NCBI GenBank assembly: GCA_026692665.1
Contig: JAPLOF010000054.1
Coordinates: forward strand, 1-64,000
Source: Planctomycetota bacterium
Lineage (GTDB): Bacteria; Planctomycetota; UBA1135; GCA-002686595
Direction: 5' to 3'
Length of the DNA: 64,000 bases
Part shown: piece after piece, positions 8,666 to 18,127 of the stretch
Layout: every line of letters starts with the position of its first letter
Position numbering within the stretch: the first letter of the stretch is position 1
Notes under the pieces: generated by a model
Database searches by the model: none
The model's input: the letters and a program-made list of their open reading frames with translations, nothing else
What the model was told of the DNA's origin: nothing
Made by a program: the position numbers and the translations under genes

Positions 8666-9427
8666 TCAGCGCGCGAGACCGAAGGTCGAGGTCGCGGCCA
8701 CCCAGCCTTCCAGGCCCTCCGCAGTCCGGATCTTGCTCCATCCCGGCAACGCATCGACTTCCTCGACCTCGGAGCCCGCCGCGGCCTCGGCCACCACGGC
8801 GGCCTCGGTCCGCGGCTCGCTGCGGACGAGCGCCTTGCCCTCCTCGACGACGAGTGCGGGTCGATCGACGCGGGTCACCACGCCGTGCACCCACGGGGAA
8901 GCGAGGAGCAACGCGAACGCCGCGCCGCCGAGAGCGAACCAGCGGGCCGTACGACCGCCACGCAGGGCCTCGAACGCGAGCGCGGCGGCCCAGGCGCAGA
9001 GTCCACCGAGAGCCAGGAGGCGCGCCTCGGACGGCGTGAAGGCCGAGAGCAGCCGCCGGAGGGTCGCGCCGAGATCGCCGCGGTCGGCGGGGTCCAGCTT
9101 CGCCTCGCGCCGCGCATGCTCGAGGTTCGACCAAGTGTCCGCGTCGCGCGGGCGCAGGCGCAACGAGGCGCTGAACCAGCCGACGGACTCCAGCACGCGC
9201 CCCTCGCGGAAAGCGAGGTTCCCGAGGTTGTGGAGGATGCGCGCGCGTTCGTCGCCCGCCACGCGCGGTTCGGCGGCGAGGACGCGCGTCCAGGACTCTC
9301 TCGCGCGCGCGAGGTCGCCAGCCCGGTAGGCCGCGATCGCCTCGGCGTCGCGCGACTCCTGGGCGTAGGCTCCGCTCGCGAGCAAGGTCAGGAACGCGAC
9401 GAAGAGACTGCGAATCCAGCCGTGCAT
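8666..9427 (-). CDS. BatE-like TPR protein with C-terminal SH3 domain
   Basis: A 253-residue protein. A signal peptide ends near AYA-QE at residues 20-24. TPR-like helices follow at about 25-110 (AIAAYRAGDLARARESW; ILHNLGNLAFREG; SASLRLRPRDADTWSNLEHA). Two hydrophobic segments lie near 130-175, and a bacterial SH3 fold closes the protein (ALVRSEPRTEAAVVAE ... GWSKIRTAEGLEGWV). TPR plus SH3 is the usual BatE arrangement. BatE is a membrane-anchored accessory protein of the Bat system and probably serves protein-protein contacts in the periplasm. The start codon overlaps the BatD stop as TGATG, so translation is probably coupled. It is the eighth gene of the MoxR-Bat operon. Confidence 0.8.
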   Translation of the reverse strand: MHGWIRSLFVAFLTLLASGAYAQESRDAEAIAAYRAGDLARARESWTRVLAAEPRVAGDERARILHNLGNLAFREGRVLESVGWFSASLRLRPRDADTWSNLEHARREAKLDPADRGDLGATLRRLLSAFTPSEARLLALGGLCAWAAALAFEALRGGRTARWFALGGAAFALLLASPWVHGVVTRVDRPALVVEEGKALVRSEPRTEAAVVAEAAAGSEVEEVDALPGWSKIRTAEGLEGWVAATSTFGLAR

Positions 9428-11205
9428 CAGAGTCCTCCGGCCGCGACGCGGTCCGCCAGCGCGAGGACGTCGCGCTCGTCGAGCTTCGTGCCGTTCGCCG
9501 GGCCCCAGATCGCCGCGTCGAGGCGCGCGAAGAGCTGCCGCAGCGCGTCCGCGTCCTCCGGGCGGATGCGCCGGGACTCCGCAGCGAGCGAACGCGCCCA
9601 CGCGACCGGGTCGCGGCCGGCCCAGGCTTCGGGCGTTTCGCCGCTGCGGGCCGCCAGGAACGCATGCACGGCGCGGGCCTGCTCTTCGGCTGTGCGAGCG
9701 CCGCGCAGCGCGCGCTCCAGTTCGCGGCGTGCACGGCGTCGCGCGCGTTCCCGTGGAGCGTCCGGATCGCCGCGACGGCGGACCCAGGCGCGCAGCGCGA
9801 GCCAGCCGGCCAGGATCGCCGCGGCGACCGCGCCGAGCGCGGATCCGCTGGGCGCCGCGGGCGGCGCGTCGTCCTCCGCGCGCGTCTGGATGTCGCGCAG
9901 GTCGACCGTCGTCGTGGCCGCGGGAGCCGCCGACGTGAGCCCGGTCGCGCCGACGAGCGGCCGCACGCGGATCGGGACCGGCTTGGTCGCGACCGCGGCG
10001 TAGCGCCCCGTCGCCGTGTCGAAGATCTGCAGCGGCACCGCGGGGATCTCGGTCACGCTGGCCTCGATCGGCGCCAGGTCGTAGGTCACCGCGCGGCGGT
10101 TCGGCGTCCGTCGATCCTGTGTGCCGTACACGCGGAACGCGCGAAACGCGTCGAGGCGGGCGAGGTCGGGCGCATCGAAGAACTCCAGGTTCCCCTCGCC
10201 CGTCCACTCCACCGTCAGCTTGATGGAGTCGCCCGCGACGACGTCGCGGCGATCCGGGATCGCCGAGGATTCGAACGTGCCGATGCCTCCGGACCAGTCG
10301 ATCGGGCGCCCCTCCTCCGGTATCGGCTTGACGAGGACCTCGAAGGCCGGCGCGCGCTTGAAGTAGGCGAAGTCCTCCGAGCCCCCGCCCAGGAGGCGCG
10401 AGAAGCCGTCGCCGCGGTGACCGAACTCGAAGTGGCTCGTGGGGAAGGTGAACGATCCGGGACGCGTGGCGAGGAAGCGCTTGCGCACACGCAGCACGTA
10501 GAAGTTCGCGTTGCCGACCTTGCGCGTGCCGAAGCCCTCGACCTCCAGCTCCTGGCGGGAGTTGAGCAGGATCTTGCCGGCCGACCGATTCGACGGGATC
10601 GGCAGGTCCTCGAGTTCGACGAGTCCGCCGAGTTCGCCCAGCCACGGCAGCGCCAGGTCGTAGCGGTTCAGCCGGCCCTGGATCCCCGTCTCGATGCCCA
10701 TGCGGATCTCGAGCGTGAAGGGCTGCCCCTGCCAGACTTCCTTGGGCGCGTCGATCTCGAGGAGGCCCAGCTCGTCGCCGCGGAAGTCCTCGTCGGCCAG
10801 GAGGCGCAGCTCGCGCGTCACGAGGTCGCGCCCGTCCGCGCGGACCGTGAAGGGCGGGATCAGGTACTCCCCCTTCTGCATCGGCTGGACGGCGATGCGC
10901 CAGGTCAGCGAGATCTTGCTCGAAACACGCCCGTTCACGATCTCCGTGTAGCTCGACATCCCGGGCGGACCGATCGGTCCGAAGCGCAGTCCCTCGACGG
11001 TCGGCAGGGCCACGATCTCCCCGGCCTGCGCGTTCTCGACCTCGACGAAGAGCGAGGCCTGTCCGCCCAGCTTCACGGTCATGGGATCGAGACGCGCCTT
11101 GATGGTCGGCGTCTTCTGCGCGACGGCCAGCGCGGCCAGCAGCACGAAGGCGGACACGCCGAGCAGCGCGCGCCGGATGGATTCGATTCGCGATCGCATG
11201 TTCAC
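9427..11205 (-). CDS. BatD-like protein (oxygen tolerance family)
   Basis: A 590-592 residue exported protein. An N-terminal signal (LLGVSAFVLLAALAVAQ) is followed by repeated beta-sandwich segments. Typical BatD features are the opening KARLDPMTVKLGGQASLFVEVENA and later DVVAGDSIKLTVEWTGEGNLEFF. A membrane helix lies near the C-terminus (LGAVAAAILAGWLALRAWV), with a basic cytoplasmic tail. BatD proteins are periplasmic/membrane partners of the VWA proteins BatA and BatB; their exact role is not established. The start is either GTG at 11205, giving a GTGA overlap with the preceding gene as elsewhere in this operon, or ATG two codons later at 11199. Confidence 0.85.
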   Translation of the reverse strand: MNMRSRIESIRRALLGVSAFVLLAALAVAQKTPTIKARLDPMTVKLGGQASLFVEVENAQAGEIVALPTVEGLRFGPIGPPGMSSYTEIVNGRVSSKISLTWRIAVQPMQKGEYLIPPFTVRADGRDLVTRELRLLADEDFRGDELGLLEIDAPKEVWQGQPFTLEIRMGIETGIQGRLNRYDLALPWLGELGGLVELEDLPIPSNRSAGKILLNSRQELEVEGFGTRKVGNANFYVLRVRKRFLATRPGSFTFPTSHFEFGHRGDGFSRLLGGGSEDFAYFKRAPAFEVLVKPIPEEGRPIDWSGGIGTFESSAIPDRRDVVAGDSIKLTVEWTGEGNLEFFDAPDLARLDAFRAFRVYGTQDRRTPNRRAVTYDLAPIEASVTEIPAVPLQIFDTATGRYAAVATKPVPIRVRPLVGATGLTSAAPAATTTVDLRDIQTRAEDDAPPAAPSGSALGAVAAAILAGWLALRAWVRRRGDPDAPRERARRRARRELERALRGARTAEEQARAVHAFLAARSGETPEAWAGRDPVAWARSLAAESRRIRPEDADALRQLFARLDAAIWGPANGTKLDERDVLALADRVAAGGL

Positions 11206-12362
11206 CAGTCCTTCTCCACCGAGACCTTGCGCATGCGCTTCAGTTTCTCTTGCAGCTCCTGCTGCACGTCCTCGATCTTCTGGAGGCGCTCGAGGAGCTG
11301 GAGCATCTCCTCCTTGCTCATCTTCGGAGCTTCCTGCGCGTCCCCGGGCTTCGGCTCGGGCTTCTGCGCGTCCTCCGGCTTCTTGGCGTCCTGCGGGTCC
11401 GGCTGCTTCTGCGGTTCCTTCGGATCCGGCTTCTGGTCCGGCTTCTGGTCCTGGCTGGGATCCTGCTTCTGCGGCTCCTCGGGCTTCTTCGGATCCTTGG
11501 AGTCGTCCTTCTGCTGGTCCTTCTTGGGATCCTTCTGGTCCTGCTTCTGCTGGTCCTTCTGGTCGTCCTTCTGCTGCTCTTCCTGCTTCTGCTTCTCCTC
11601 TTCACGCTTGCGCTCGATCTGGGCGAGCTCGCGCAGGCGCCGCTGGACGAGCTCGACGCTCGCCTGCGTGTCGGGATCGCGCCAATCCATGCGCAGGCGC
11701 TCCACGAACCGCTCGCGGGCCGCCACGTACGCGGAGCGCGCGAGCTGCAACGGGTCCGGAGGCTTCGCGGGCTGGGCGCCTGCCGGCGCGGGCGCCGGGG
11801 GTTGCGCCGGCTTGCCGGAGATCTCCGGGATCAGCGCGCGCTGCTCCTCGCCCGCTCCGAACGCGAGCAGTCCCTGGTCGTACGTCGCGTCGAGGCGCAG
11901 CACGCCGGGACCCGCGAGGAGCCGCGCGCTCTCGAATGCGAGGCGCGCCTGCTCGCGGCGCAGAGCCCGCTCGTCCTCGGCCCCCGCGCGCAGGGCCCCC
12001 AGCGACAGGGCGACAGCGCGAGCGTACTGGGCCTCGGCGCGGACGGCGGGAGGCGGCCCCACGAGGTCGAGCGCGTCCCCCACCGACTCGAGCGCGCGGC
12101 CCGCGCGGGCGCGCCAGCCGTCGGCGCGGACGAGGGCTTCGATCTGGCGCGCCAGCGCGTTCGGGACCGCCAGGCGCTCGGCGATGGCGACCGCGTCGTC
12201 GATCGCGCCCGCCTCGGCGCGGCGGCGGATCTCGGCCAGTCCCTCGGCGAACGGCCGGTCCCAGGCCTCGACCGGCGCGGCCGCGGCCGCGACGGGCGCT
12301 GCGTCCGGCACGGAGGCCGGCGCCGGAGCGGACTGGGCCAGGACGAGGAGGAGACCGATCAC
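11202..12362 (-). CDS. BatC-like protein with long Lys/Gln/Asp/Pro-rich segment
   Basis: A 386-residue protein. A short hydrophobic N-terminus (MIGLLLVLAQSAPAP) may be an export signal. Helical, Ala/Arg-rich TPR-like material fills about residues 30-240. A strongly charged low-complexity stretch of about 100 residues (nt 11,345-11,610) follows, made of K, Q, D, P and E. A final coiled-coil-like helix is SKEEMLQLLERLQKIEDVQ. Its place between the second VWA protein and BatD is that of BatC, which often combines TPRs with a low-complexity tail. The GTG start at 12362 overlaps the preceding stop as GTGA. Function is known only by context. Confidence 0.7.
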   Translation of the reverse strand: MIGLLLVLAQSAPAPASVPDAAPVAAAAAPVEAWDRPFAEGLAEIRRRAEAGAIDDAVAIAERLAVPNALARQIEALVRADGWRARAGRALESVGDALDLVGPPPAVRAEAQYARAVALSLGALRAGAEDERALRREQARLAFESARLLAGPGVLRLDATYDQGLLAFGAGEEQRALIPEISGKPAQPPAPAPAGAQPAKPPDPLQLARSAYVAARERFVERLRMDWRDPDTQASVELVQRRLRELAQIERKREEEKQKQEEQQKDDQKDQQKQDQKDPKKDQQKDDSKDPKKPEEPQKQDPSQDQKPDQKPDPKEPQKQPDPQDAKKPEDAQKPEPKPGDAQEAPKMSKEEMLQLLERLQKIEDVQQELQEKLKRMRKVSVEKDW

Positions 12363-13393
12363 GCGACACCTCCGGCACGGACGCTACGCCGCTCGCGCAG
12401 GCCGAACTCGAACAGCATGCACGCCGCCGCGACGACCAGCGGCCACTGGTAGCGATCGTGCGGGATGCGCTCCTGACCGCCTTCGAGTTCGCGCCCTTCG
12501 AGCTGCGCGATGCGCTTCTCGTAGAGCTCCTCGAGCGGGATCGGCGACATCTCGATCGTGGCGAAATCCCCGCCGGCGGCCGACGCGATGCGCGCGAGGC
12601 TCTCGGGGTCCATCCGGCTCACGACCTCCTTCGTGTCGCTGCCGCGCACGAAACCCTGCGTGCCGTCCGGGATCTTGCCGCCGCCCGAGGTGCCCATGCC
12701 GAGCACGTAGACGCGGATCCCGCGCTCCTTCGCCTTCTGCGCCACCTCGTAGCCGCGGGCCCCGAGGTCCTCGCCGTCGGTCACCAGCACGATCGCCTCG
12801 TGAGCGCCCGTGCGGCCGTCGAACATCTCGAGCGCCTTCTCGAGCGCGGTGCCGAGGTCCGTGCCGCCGCGCAGGTTGTCCGCCGGCGTCAGGGTCTCGA
12901 GGAACGACTTCAGCGTCTCGCGATCGTGGGTCAGGGGCGCCACCTCGCGCACGTCGCCGGCGAACGCGAGCAACGCCGCGCGGTCTCCCTTCATGCGATC
13001 GAAGAGCCCTGCGAGCTCGCGCTTCGCGCGCGTGAGCCGGTCGGGCTTGACGTCCTGCACGAGCATGCTCCGCGACGTGTCCAGGCAGACCACGAGGTCG
13101 ATGCCTTTGCGCTCCACGTCGCGCAACGTGTAGCCGCGAACCGGCCCGACCGCGGCGAGCGCCGCGAAGAGCGCGGCGGCCGCGGCCAACACCACCCGCG
13201 CGCGCGCGCGGCCGCGGGAGAAGCCCGGGACCACGCGCGGGACCAGGCGCTCGGCGACGAGGCGCTCGCGCTCGATCCTCCGGCGTCGCAGCGACCACAG
13301 GCCGACGAGGAGGACGGCGAGGGCGCCGCAGGCCCACGCGATGCGCTCGGGAGCCAGCACGTCGAACCCCAGGAACCGCACGACCGCGATCAC
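12359..13393 (-). CDS. BatB-like von Willebrand factor A membrane protein
   Basis: A 344-residue protein. Two hydrophobic segments near residues 15-35 and 67-85 flank a basic loop. A VWA domain follows with an intact metal-ion-dependent adhesion site: D105-T-S107-R-S109, the Thr in RGGTDLGTAL and the Asp in VTDGED. A last hydrophobic segment (WPLVVAAACMLFEFG) lies near the C-terminus. In Bat systems such BatA/BatB proteins sit in the inner membrane with the VWA domain exposed, and they are thought to be acted on by the MoxR ATPase. The GTG at 13393 overlaps the upstream stop as GTGA, and downstream batC overlaps in the same way. Confidence 0.88.
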   Translation of the reverse strand: MIAVVRFLGFDVLAPERIAWACGALAVLLVGLWSLRRRRIERERLVAERLVPRVVPGFSRGRARARVVLAAAAALFAALAAVGPVRGYTLRDVERKGIDLVVCLDTSRSMLVQDVKPDRLTRAKRELAGLFDRMKGDRAALLAFAGDVREVAPLTHDRETLKSFLETLTPADNLRGGTDLGTALEKALEMFDGRTGAHEAIVLVTDGEDLGARGYEVAQKAKERGIRVYVLGMGTSGGGKIPDGTQGFVRGSDTKEVVSRMDPESLARIASAAGGDFATIEMSPIPLEELYEKRIAQLEGRELEGGQERIPHDRYQWPLVVAAACMLFEFGLRERRSVRAGGVA

Positions 13394-14454
13394 GGCGCCC
13401 TCCGGAACCACGTGGCCGAAGCCAGCCAGGAGAGCACGTAGAGCGCGAGCCCCGGGCCCAGGAACCAGGGGTACAGGTCGAAGGTCTCGCTCCAGCGCCG
13501 CGTGACGCGCTCGGTGCGCTCGAGCTTCTCGATCTCGGCGTACGCGGTGTCGAGCTCCGCGCGGTCGCGCGCGCGGAAGAAACGGCCGCCCGTGCGCTTC
13601 GCGATCTCCTGGAGGTCGCCCGTGTCGATCTCCTGATCCGAGTAGCCCGGCCGGCCGAGGAAGTCGGGTCGGTACGCGTAGCGCCCGGCGAAGATCGTGT
13701 AGACCTTGACCTTCTCGCGCGCGGCGAAGTCCGCGGCCTCGAGCGGCGGCACGTGGAAGACGTTGTTCTCGCCGTCGGTGAGCAGCACGGCGACCTTGGA
13801 CTTGGAGTTCGACTGGCGCAGGAGCTGCACGGCCTTGGCCAGGCCGGAACCGATCGCCGTGCCGTTCTCGGCCGGATTCTGCGCGATCTGCAGCCCGCCG
13901 ATGAACCCGGTGACGGCGTCCACGTCGAGCGTGAACGGGCACAGGAGCTGCGGGTACATCGCGAACACGACGAGCGCGATGCTGTCGGCCGCGCCCTCGC
14001 GGTCGGTCATGCGCCGCGTGGCGAAGTCGCGCACGACGCCCTTCACGACGTCGAGGCGTGACGTGCCCTGCGCGAGGTCCTCGGCGCGCATGGAGTCCGA
14101 GCGGTCGATGACCAACGCGATGTCCACGCCCTCGCTCGTCGTCGACGACTCGACGCTGCCGCGCAGCGGCCGGGCCAGCGCGACCGCGATGCCCGCCAGC
14201 GCGGCGACCTGCAGCACGGGGACCAACCACGAGAGGCGCTGACGCAGCGAACGCGGCGACCGCGTGTCCGGAAGCGACGGGAAGCGTGCCCGCGCACGGC
14301 CGGATCGGCCGAGGAGGAGCAGCGCGACACCGGCGGGGATGAGCGCGAGGAACCACGGGTTCGAGAGCGAGTACGCGCCGAAGAGCTTCCAGCCCACGTC
14401 GGCCGCGCTCTTCATCGGCTCCGCGCCGGACTGCAGGATCGCGAGGGCGTTCAT
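13390..14454 (-). CDS. BatA-like von Willebrand factor A membrane protein
   Basis: A 354-residue protein with the same plan as the next gene. N-terminal membrane segments (NPWFLALIPAGVALLLLG; VPVLQVAALAGIAVALARP) precede a VWA domain with MIDAS motif D117-R-S119-D-S121, and the protein ends with a membrane helix (FLGPGLALYVLSWLA). Later motifs IGSGLAKAVQLL and LLTDGENN complete the metal site. Two adjacent VWA membrane proteins (BatA, BatB) are the hallmark of this operon type. The ATG at 14454 overlaps the stop of the upstream gene (ATGA), and its own stop overlaps the GTG of the BatB gene, so the three should be translated in fixed proportion. Confidence 0.88.
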   Translation of the reverse strand: MNALAILQSGAEPMKSAADVGWKLFGAYSLSNPWFLALIPAGVALLLLGRSGRARARFPSLPDTRSPRSLRQRLSWLVPVLQVAALAGIAVALARPLRGSVESSTTSEGVDIALVIDRSDSMRAEDLAQGTSRLDVVKGVVRDFATRRMTDREGAADSIALVVFAMYPQLLCPFTLDVDAVTGFIGGLQIAQNPAENGTAIGSGLAKAVQLLRQSNSKSKVAVLLTDGENNVFHVPPLEAADFAAREKVKVYTIFAGRYAYRPDFLGRPGYSDQEIDTGDLQEIAKRTGGRFFRARDRAELDTAYAEIEKLERTERVTRRWSETFDLYPWFLGPGLALYVLSWLASATWFRRAP

Positions 14455-15335
14455 GCGGCGGCCCTGTCCGGCACGAGCGCCTCGACGATCGCGCGCGCGT
14501 CCGCCAGCGCTTCCTCGGTGGCGAAACGCGTCGGACTCTCCCCGGCATACTTCACGCGTTCGGCACGCTCGAGCAGGCGTCGCGCGGCGGAGCGCGCGCC
14601 CTCGGGCACGCGCGCGTCCGCGCTCACGAGCGACAGCCACTCCGCGTCCGTCCGCGACGCGCGGACCTCGCCGACGTGCGTGTCGATCGCGCTGCGCACG
14701 ATCCACGTGACCGAGTAGAGGACCTCGCGGTTCGCTCCCGGGTCATCGTTCGGCGCCACAGCGATGCGCGCCAGCAGCTCGGTCGCGCTCGGGCCCGCGG
14801 CCGGCGGCACGCGACGCTTGCGACGGCGCGCGATCCAGGCCGCGATCGACGCGACGAGCACGGCCAGCACCGCGATGCCCGCGAACGAGAGCCGCGAGCC
14901 GCCTCCGACCCACGCGACCGGTTCGCGGAATCCCTTGGCGGGTCGGGCCTCGTCCTCGCCTTCTCCCAGCGCACGCGCGACATCGACCGTGCCAGCCGCC
15001 GCCAGCATCTTCTGCGGATTGCCGTCGGCCGTGAACGACACTTCGATGGGCGGGAGCGCCGCGCCGCCCTCGAGCGCGAAGGCGCGCCAGGAAGTCGACT
15101 CGAGGAGCGTGCCCGGTGAGTCGCGCTTCGGCTCGCGTCGCGTGCCGAGGGACTCGACGAACATCCACGAGCCCAGGACGCCCGGCTCGATCTTCTGCGT
15201 CTCGACGGCGACCGCCGACGGCCGCTCCACCACGAGGGTCAGGACGACAGGCTCGCCGACCTGGGCAGAAGCCGGCACGGCGGCCAGGCTCGCTTTCACG
15301 TCGGCCCCGAGGAGCAGAGCCAGGACCGCGATCAT
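14451..15335 (-). CDS. DUF4381-like membrane protein of the Bat operon
   Basis: A 294-residue protein. A short N-terminal hydrophobic signal or anchor precedes an extracytoplasmic beta-rich domain of about 130 residues (AQVGEPVVLTLVVERPS resembles the start of BatD domains). A membrane helix (LSFAGIAVLAVLVASIAAWIA) and a basic cytoplasmic helical domain follow, the latter rich in Arg/Ala. Position between DUF58 and the VWA pair, plus topology, fits the DUF4381-type gene usually found in these clusters. Assignment rests mainly on context and architecture. Overlaps of ATGA form bind it to both neighbours. Confidence 0.6.
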   Translation of the reverse strand: MIAVLALLLGADVKASLAAVPASAQVGEPVVLTLVVERPSAVAVETQKIEPGVLGSWMFVESLGTRREPKRDSPGTLLESTSWRAFALEGGAALPPIEVSFTADGNPQKMLAAAGTVDVARALGEGEDEARPAKGFREPVAWVGGGSRLSFAGIAVLAVLVASIAAWIARRRKRRVPPAAGPSATELLARIAVAPNDDPGANREVLYSVTWIVRSAIDTHVGEVRASRTDAEWLSLVSADARVPEGARSAARRLLERAERVKYAGESPTRFATEEALADARAIVEALVPDRAAA

Positions 15336-16276
15336 CGCGACACCCCCTTGCGCGCCACGCGGCGGCGGAAGAAGGTCGCGACCGGCTCGCCCAGCTCGCC
15401 GCCCGCGTCGAGGTCGATCACGTCGGCCCGCGCGCGGGCCAGGTCCTCGTTCGTGCGGCGGCGGCGATCCTCGGCGCAGGCACGCCAGTGGTCCCGTACG
15501 CGCTTCGAGTCCGTGTCGATCTCGAGCCGACGCCCGGTGCCGACCTCCTGGAACTCGACCAGTCCGGCGCGCGGCAGCTCGCGCTCCAGCGGATCCGTGA
15601 TGCGCACCGCGATCACGTCGTGGCGGATCGACAGACGCCGCATCGGATCCACCCAGGTATTCGCGCCGATGAAGTCGCCGACCACGAAGACCACCGAACG
15701 GCGACGCAGCGTGCGCTCGGTGTGCTCGAGGGCCACGCCGAGCCCCCCGCCGCCCGCGCTGGGCCGTGCCGCGAGGACTTCGCGCACGATGCGCAGCACG
15801 TGACTCGACCCCTTGCGCGCGCGCAGGTGGAGGCCGGGCTGATCTCCGAAGAGCAGGAGGCCGACGCGGTCCTGGTTGCGCAGCGCGACGAAGCTGATGA
15901 GCGCCGAGAACTGCGCCGCCGCCTCGCGCTTCGTGCGCAGGCGCGTGCCGAAGTCCATCGCCCGGCTCGTATCGACGACGAGCTCGATCGAGAGCTCGCG
16001 CTCCTCCGCGTAGGACTTGATGAACGGCTCGCCCATGCGCGCCGTGACGTTCCAGTCGATGCGGCGCACGTCGTCGCCGGGCTGGTACGCGCGCACCTCG
16101 CTGAACTCGAGGCCTTGGCCGCGGAACGTGCTGCGATATCCGCCCGACAGCGCCGTGGTGACGAGCCGGTGCGTGCGCACGCGGATGCGCTGCACGCGAG
16201 CGGCGAGATCGGGCTCGAGAAGCGGTGCGCGCTTCTCGGGCCCGGATCCTTCGTCGGTTCGGACGATCCCGAGCAT
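15332..16276 (-). CDS. DUF58 domain protein
   Basis: A 314-residue soluble protein. The DUF58 signature is clear: YRSTFRGQGLEFSEVRAYQP, then DDVRRIDWNVTARMGEPFIK. A VWA-like half follows with LVVDTSRAMDFG, the Asp-x-Ser-x-Ser type metal site in partly altered form (Ala replaces the second Ser). DUF58 proteins are encoded next to MoxR ATPases almost everywhere they occur, and are regarded as their partners or substrates in assembly or maturation of membrane or exported complexes. It begins 2 bp after the moxR stop and its stop overlaps the next start, so it is the second gene of the operon. Confidence 0.92.
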   Translation of the reverse strand: MLGIVRTDEGSGPEKRAPLLEPDLAARVQRIRVRTHRLVTTALSGGYRSTFRGQGLEFSEVRAYQPGDDVRRIDWNVTARMGEPFIKSYAEERELSIELVVDTSRAMDFGTRLRTKREAAAQFSALISFVALRNQDRVGLLLFGDQPGLHLRARKGSSHVLRIVREVLAARPSAGGGGLGVALEHTERTLRRRSVVFVVGDFIGANTWVDPMRRLSIRHDVIAVRITDPLERELPRAGLVEFQEVGTGRRLEIDTDSKRVRDHWRACAEDRRRRTNEDLARARADVIDLDAGGELGEPVATFFRRRVARKGVSR

Positions 16277-16278
16277 CG

Positions 16279-17274
<996 letters not shown>

Positions 17275-17446
17275 CCGGAGGGGTCTCGGCGGGTTCGGAG
17301 TCGCCTCTACGGCGGCGTGCCTCCCGTGTTGGCCCGGCAGGATACCGAGGTGTCGGGCCAGAACGCGGGCGCACACGGGGTTCGTACCGGGCGTGGCGGC
17401 CGCCCCGCGCCCCCCCTCCCGCCGAGCCGAGGCCGGGGCGGTCGGT

Positions 17447-18127
17447 TCAGCGCGTGCCGGACGGCGTGGTCGCCACCAGGCTCCCCGCGGCCGTCCCGGT
17501 GATCACGCCGCGCTCGCGGAAGCGCTCCGCGAAACGCAGGACGTCGCGCGCGTACTGGAGTGTCTCGCTCTTCCCGTCGCGGTCGCGCTGCGCGCGCCAG
17601 GCGTCGAACGAACCCGCGTCCGAGATGATCTGTTTCAGCTTGCCGCGCCCGGCGTTGTAGGCGACCAGGACGCGCTCCAGGTCGGGCCCTTCGAGCCGAT
17701 ACAGCCAGGCGACGTGACTCGCGGCGAGGCGCGCGTTCAGGAGCGGATCCGACAGGAGGTCGCCGCGCGCGGGCGGCGGGATCTTCAGACGCTTCGCGGA
17801 ATCCCCCGCGGCCGCGACCTTCAACTGGAACAGTCCCAGGGCGTCGGCGCTCGAGACGGCGTCCACGCGGCCGCGGCTCTCGACGTACATGATCCCGGCC
17901 AGGAGGCAGGGATCGACGTGGCTCTCCTGGGCCGCCGTGCGCACGATCTCGGCGTGCTCCTCGACGCGGCGGACGCCGACCTGGCTCCAGACCTGGCGGA
18001 CGACCCGGGGTCCGTAGACGACGCCCTCGAACAGGAAGAAGGCCAGCGCCACGAGGAGCAGCAGGAACAGCCACTTGCGCTCCGCCGACGGGCCGGAGCG
18101 CGCGCCGCTTTTCCGCCGCGCGCTCAC
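17447..18127 (-). CDS. Membrane-anchored lytic transglycosylase (SLT domain)
   Basis: A 226-residue protein. One N-terminal membrane anchor (KWLFLLLLVALAFFLF, about 19-34) is followed by an SLT-type lysozyme-like domain. The catalytic glutamate is E83 in MYVESRGRVDAVSSADALGLFQL, close to the classic ES-x-nAvS-GA-GLmQ motif. A later VAYNAGRGKL matches the conserved AYN-G motif. It would cleave peptidoglycan glycan strands to form anhydro-muropeptides in the periplasm. The GTG at 18127 overlaps the stop of the HEAT-repeat gene as GTGA. The 172 bp after it separate it from moxR and hold no clear terminator. Confidence 0.9.
   Translation of the reverse strand: MSARRKSGARSGPSAERKWLFLLLLVALAFFLFEGVVYGPRVVRQVWSQVGVRRVEEHAEIVRTAAQESHVDPCLLAGIMYVESRGRVDAVSSADALGLFQLKVAAAGDSAKRLKIPPPARGDLLSDPLLNARLAASHVAWLYRLEGPDLERVLVAYNAGRGKLKQIISDAGSFDAWRAQRDRDGKSETLQYARDVLRFAERFRERGVITGTAAGSLVATTPSGTR

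Noticed and set aside
9664-13035. A 1123-codon open frame on the plus strand opposite the Bat genes
   Set aside because: It mirrors the low-complexity BatC region and batB/batD in antisense; the Bat genes have intact motifs.
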